Assembly: GCA_016719105.1 (NCBI GenBank)
Contig: JADKAQ010000019.1
Span: forward strand, 131,940 to 195,939
Length of the DNA stretch: 64,000 nucleotides
Reading direction: 5' to 3'
Source of the DNA: Gemmatimonadota bacterium
GTDB lineage: Bacteria; Gemmatimonadota; Gemmatimonadetes; Gemmatimonadales; Gemmatimonadaceae
Position 1 is the first letter of the stretch. Every line of letters begins with the position of its first letter. Both the position numbers and the translations under genes were made by a program. Of the stretch, positions 62,814 through 64,000 are shown piece by piece. The notes under the pieces are model-generated. The model saw only the letters and a list, made by a program, of their open reading frames with translations, ran no database searches and was not told the origin of the DNA.

Positions 62814-63212
62814 GGTCAGGCGCTCCAGACGGGACGCGTGCACTCTGCGGGAAGTGTGTCGCCAGCGATACCCGCTGCGTCGTCGCGCGCACGCACCGCG
62901 TGCGTCACCGCGGCGTCACGGTTGCCGGCCAGCGACCAACGCGCGATGCGCGCCGCGGCCAGTTCCCGCGGCCACCCGGTCGAAGGCAGCGGTCGGCGCA
63001 TCGGTGTGTCACGCCGAGTGTGATCGCACGGTGTCGGCTGCATCACGGTTCGGTATCTGCAACTCCCTACTAGGTCACTCTGCTCACCTCGCGCGGCAAC
63101 ACTCGTGCATCGCGGCCCTCCGCGCTCTGGTCCTCGTGACCTAACGAGCGTCACATTGCGCCTCCCGCCCCGCGCCTGTCGGATGGGGTGACTTCCCTCT
63201 CGGAGTGCCTTC
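62814..63212. other. Divergent gene-free region
   Basis: 399 bases between the starts of the RCC1-repeat gene (minus) and the BIG2 gene (plus). It must contain both promoters, but I see no convincing hexamers, repeats or RNA structure. Confidence 0.4.
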
Positions 63213-64000
63213 ATGAGTTGGTTCGTGCGCCGTGCGTTGGTGAGCTCCGCGTGCCTGGCGACGCTGTCGCTGGGAGCGTGCGGCGACGACGTCAGTGTGG
63301 TCGCTCCGCCGCCGGAGCCGGCCATCACGTCGGTGGTCGTGTCGCCAGGCGGCGCCGCCATTCGGGTCGGCGAGACCCTCGTCATGGTGGCCTTCGTGAA
63401 CGCCGACTCGGGGGCCGTGCGCACGGTGCGCTGGTCGTCGGCCGATCCGCGCCGGGCGTCGGTGACGGCGAATGGCATCGTGACGGGGATCTCCGAGGGA
63501 GTCGCGGTGATCACGGCCACGTCGACGGTGCGCGCCGAGGTGCAGGCGAGCGCCACGATCACCGTCCTCCCCGGACCCACCGTGCGGCAGGTCGCGATCG
63601 TCCCGGCCACGCTCAGCCTGCGCGTGGGCGAGACGTCACCGCTCGTGCCGGTGGTCGCAGCCGACTCCGGTGCGGATCGAACCGTCATCTGGAGTTCCGT
63701 GGATCCCAGCCGCGTCTCGGTCTCATCCACGGGGGTCATCACGGCGTTGGCCGAGGGAACGGCGGTGATCACGGCGACGTCGCGGGCCCGTCCGGACATC
63801 GCGGCATCGGCGGCGGTGACGGTCGTGCCGGCGGCAGGGGTACGATCGGTGGCGGTGCCCCGCAGGGGCTGGAGCTGCTCGTGGGTCAGCAGCAAGCACT
63901 GGCCGTCACCGTCGATGCCGATCCAGGTGTGGCGCGCACCGTCACCTACGGTAGCAATGATGCGAGTATTGCCACCGTGTCCGGGGTCGGCGTGGTCACG
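63213..64000 (+). pseudogene. BIG2 (bacterial Ig-like) lipoprotein, 3'-truncated by window end, with one frameshift
   Basis: The product begins MSWFVRRALVSSACLATLSLGAC with lipobox GA-C, so it is a lipoprotein. Three tandem BIG2-type Ig domains are visible (repeat phrases VGETLVMVAFV, WSSADPRRASVTANGIVTGI, GVAVITATS and their later copies). At about 63858 (CCCC run) the frame changes by one missing base and continues as PQGLELLVGQQQALAVTVDA up to the window edge. It probably has a surface or adhesion role, as is usual for BIG2 proteins (inference). It is divergent from the RCC1-repeat gene. Confidence 0.75.

Noticed and set aside
1..64000. tRNA or rRNA genes and insertion sequences
   Set aside because: I saw no cloverleaf with a T-loop consensus, no rRNA segments and no transposase frames. 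rnpB is the only structural RNA I can support.

Overview
The window is a high-GC chromosomal segment from near a replication origin. It opens inside dnaA, continues with dnaN and rnpB, and carries parA-parB with two parS sites and mnmG within the first 32 kb. The gene content suggests a Gram-negative member of the Gemmatimonadota or a close relative. The pointers are a GWxTD-domain lipoprotein, a SIMPL protein, a TonB receptor with a carboxypeptidase-like N-terminal domain, DUF5686-like barrels, BIG2 and RCC1 secreted proteins, many lipoproteins, and GC around two thirds outside dnaA/dnaN. This assignment is inferred from content; no rRNA is present.

Layout. 1-3.6 kb: dnaA (5' truncated), dnaN, a probably frameshifted lipoprotein gene and rnpB. 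3.7-16 kb: an AraC-type regulator with a receiver-like N-terminus, pyrE, a Ser/Thr kinase, the GWxTD lipoprotein, a cold-shock gene with a clear promoter and terminator, polA, a type IV pilin-like gene, an acyltransferase/UMF1-transporter pair and a lipoprotein. 16.1-24.1 kb: a tightly packed eight-gene minus-strand cluster holding a BMP-family nucleoside-type ABC importer with an embedded Nif3-like gene, an MFS transporter, a small one-TM protein and a metallophosphoesterase. 24.2-32 kb: bactofilin, parB, parA, parS, SIMPL, a GT-C-like membrane protein and mnmG. 32-38 kb: small genes, a YheT-like hydrolase, then a chain DGPF protein-ECF sigma factor-ArsC-like-ABC-F joined by 4-base overlaps. 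38-52 kb: TerC (apparently with an ATC or ATT start), an M20 amidohydrolase, an outer-membrane barrel, DUF1028, a second ABC-F, an aminotransferase, murB, a tandem M16 pair and YceI/HxlR. 52-57 kb: a beta-lactamase-like hydrolase, MATE, DUF2239 with a textbook promoter/operator, and an SDR.

The last 6.5 kb (57.5-64 kb) differs from the rest. Three envelope or secreted protein genes (TonB receptor, RCC1-repeat protein, BIG2 protein) together contain roughly a dozen single-base frame shifts, mostly at G or C runs. Elsewhere in the window I see at most one. This is either a local sequence-quality problem or a patch of decaying surface-protein genes.

Items most worth a second look: an 8-bp GACGGGAA-type interspersed repeat between 43 and 51.5 kb, which forms a large hairpin element and has been captured into the start of two peptidase genes; the Nif3-containing importer operon; the non-canonical TerC start; parS embedded in the parA reading frame; the DUF2239 promoter with paired operators; and a strong preference for the rare Leu codon TTA to precede Gly.
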